Shown here piece after piece: positions 28,519-30,449 of a stretch of DNA of 30,449 bases. The position numbers were made by a program, and so were the translations under genes. This DNA is from Stagonosporopsis chrysanthemi (Eukaryota > Ascomycota > Dothideomycetes > Pleosporales > Didymellaceae): the NCBI GenBank assembly GCA_022560025.1, contig JAFISE010000279.1, forward strand, positions 1 through 30,449. The letters run 5' to 3'. The notes below the pieces were generated by a model. It searched no databases and was not told the origin of the DNA. It saw only the letters and a program-made list of their open reading frames with translations. Every line of letters starts with the position of its first letter. Positions within the stretch are counted from its first letter, which is position 1.

Positions 28519-30449
28519 TTACGTGCTATCAGCATCTGGTGTCGGCGTCTCGCTTTCATCCTCAAGTACTGATGGCGGAGCCTGCACAATGCTCTTCCTC
28601 TTGGCTTTCTTCTCTTCCTTGTCCTGTGCCGACGAAGATCCGTTCGTCTCGGGCACGTTTGCAGCCAGTTGAGGTGCGGTGGGCTTGGCGTTGGCGGACT
28701 TCTTTGCGGGGGCAATGCTGGCCATGCTGGTGGACATTTTGTTTGCATCCTTGTCTTTGGCACTGTCCGAGTCCTTTGCAAAGTCCTTCCACTTTCGCCA
28801 TCCATCAAAGTCAATCAGGGCCTGCATGCAGCCCCATTCTTTGACTTTGCGCTCGAGCCAGACAAAGTTGACAGGCTGGGGTGTGTGTGTTAGGATAGAT
28901 TCAAGGAGGGTTTGGGTTGGCTACTCTTACCTTGGTCAAGAAGTCGTTACAGCCGGCGGCCAAAGCCTCGTGTCTGTCACTCTGCAACGAGCTAGCAGTG
29001 AGCGCCACGATAATGACGGGGCTCTTGAAGAGGTTCCTGTCGCCCAGCTTGTCGTCCGCGACCAGCTCGGTGTCGGAGCCGTTCTGGTGTCCCAGTCTTG
29101 TGTTGGGAGCCTCGCTGCTGCCGCTGCTGAATACACCAATGCCGTTTACGCGTTCCAGCCTTCTGATTTCCTTGGTGGCCTCCAGACCGTTCATGACGGG
29201 CAGCTGGATGTCCATGAGGACCAAGTGGAAGCCACCGGCCTTCCACTTGGTGACGGCCTCCTTTCCGTTCATGGCTCGCTGCCAGCGGACCTTGAGTCTC
29301 TGCATGAAAGCACCCAGGACACGCAAGTTGATGATGTTGTCTTCGACAATCAGCACGTTGATGGGCGGAACGGAGCCATCGAGCAGGCCAGCAGGCAGGC
29401 TGGGGGGCTCTGCAGGTGCGACCTTCTTCTTCTTCTTGCGTTCGGGGCGCGGGGATGCTACGCGGACGATGGGAGGGGTGTCGTGTTGTGTGCGCACAGG
29501 GGTGTCGATTGGCGCAGGAGGGGTGGGTATGGGCGCGTTGGAGGCTTGCGAGTGCTTGTCGGCCGAGGCCGACGAGTCGTGGCGTGGGCGGTTGGGGCGG
29601 GCGGTGGTGGCCAAAGAAGGGATGCCGCCGGCCAGGGTGGTGGGCGAGGCGGTGTTGTGGCGGGGGATCCTCGGGCGGCTGGTGTGGTGCAGGCGGCGCG
29701 TGGCAGCGCCGCCGGGGGACGGCAGCGGGGGCAGCTGGCCGCCGTTGGTCAGGACGGCTATCGAGTGGGCAGGGTGAGGTGCACCGTGTGCGATGGCGGC
29801 CGGGGACGGCTGGACGACGGGCATGGGCGGGAAGTACTCGGTCTGGGTATGTTGAGCGTCGTCGTGATGAGCGTAGTAGAGGGGCACTCGCGGTGAAGGC
29901 TTGGGGGTGCGGCGGACGGGGACGTCGATGACGAGGGCCTCGTGGACCGTCTGGCCGCCGGGGTAGTAGGCGTCGAGGGTCCTGCACATGTCCTCCTCGG
30001 GGCCCAGCAGGCGCTCCGGGCCCTGGGCGGCGTCGCGCGGGGCGATGCGCAGGGTGACGTCGGGCGCGTCGAAGCTGCGGCCGAGCGAGTTGGCGTACTT
30101 GCGCAGGATCATGTCGCGCACGTCGTCGACCAGGTCGTCCTCGCCGATCTGCACCAGCGTGGCCGAGGCATGGGGCCGCTTGACCCAGATCTTGCGGTGC
30201 AGCATGGCGGCGGTGATGGCGGGCGGGACGGGGCCGAAGTAGTCGGCGGGCGGGGGCTGGGGCTGGGGCTGGAGCTGGGGGGGAGCGTCGGGGGCCAGCA
30301 GCGTGTTGATTACGCGGGCATCGGTGTGGGCGACGAGCGACTGGCGGCGCAGGGGGCTGGGCAGCTGCGACGGCGACGGCGAGGGCGCTGCAGACGAGGG
30401 CGCGGGCGATGGCGGCGGGACGGGCTCTGCGGCGGCGGCGGCGACGACG
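28519..30449 (-). CDS. SSK1: HOG-pathway response regulator Ssk1 (partial, 5' end off window)
   Basis: Ssk1 takes phosphate from the Ypd1 phosphotransfer protein and, when unphosphorylated, activates the Ssk2-type MAPKKK of the osmotic/oxidative-stress Hog1 cascade. The frame is open to the right edge, so the start is missing. Visible exons: 30449-28931 and 28875-28519. The intron is 28930-28876 (55 nt, GTAAGA...CCCCAG). The conserved fungal pre-REC region (KIWVKRPHASATLVQIGEDD, then LVDDVRDMILRKYANSLG) follows a Pro/Gln/Ser-rich stretch. A Pro/Ser linker and a KKKKK patch precede the receiver: INVLIVEDN (acidic pocket), LVLMDIQLPVMNG (phospho-Asp codon 29212-29210), VALTAS and FLTK. The intron falls right after that Lys and joins PVNFVWLERKVKEWGCMQAL. 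A charged Lys/Ala/Ser tail ends the protein. Confidence 0.93.

Noticed and set aside
28679..29896. 405-aa and 286-aa plus-strand frames
   Set aside because: Antisense of SSK1, whose receiver domain is unmistakable on the minus strand.

Overview
The window looks like nuclear DNA from a filamentous ascomycete (Pezizomycotina; a Dothideomycete is my guess, not demonstrated). Genes lie on both strands with no operons. I placed 17 GT-AG introns of 45-76 nt, several with a CTAAC-type branch point. The gene set also fits: a fungal SSK1, an ATG15 with a long Cys/Trp tail, a Zn2Cys6 regulator and secreted plant cell-wall enzymes. I found no transposon, tRNA, rRNA or CRISPR array.

Left part (1-9301). 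A poly-C tract lies near the left edge (about 116-265) and directly abuts a small secreted Ser/Thr-rich protein gene (266-1072, -). Then come SUA5 (1260-2870, -; tRNA t6A synthesis) and the cohesin kleisin RAD21/SCC1 (3160-5047, -, one intron). RAD21 is divergent from the Golgi Ca2+/Mn2+ ATPase PMR1 (6099-9301, +, two introns).

Middle (10094-15336). This holds a conserved coiled-coil protein of unknown function (10094-12101, +), a GNAT acetyltransferase (12538-13194, -) and the autophagic-body lipase ATG15 (13516-15261, -), whose short last exon carries extra tail repeats.

Accessory block (15794-24980, all +). The order is a DHA2-type MFS transporter, a TMEM205-like membrane protein, a six-exon Zn2Cys6 transcription factor, a secreted CE12-type rhamnogalacturonan acetylesterase with a 21-nt micro-exon, and a secreted GH5 endo-beta-mannanase. 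Co-orientation of a regulator, a transporter and two wall-degrading enzymes suggests, but does not prove, a small plant-biomass or niche-response neighbourhood.

Right part (25421-30449, all -). This contains an unrecognised protein with a Cys/His-rich N-terminus, an EthD-like small protein with an ACC-repeat poly-Thr tract, and the HOG-pathway response regulator SSK1, whose 5' part runs off the right edge.

I see no convincing wholly new system. The items most worth a second look are the RGAE micro-exon, the ATG15 tail repeats, the candidate separase sites in RAD21, the nested SUA5 starts, the regulator/transporter/CAZyme block and two unrecognised but coherent protein families.
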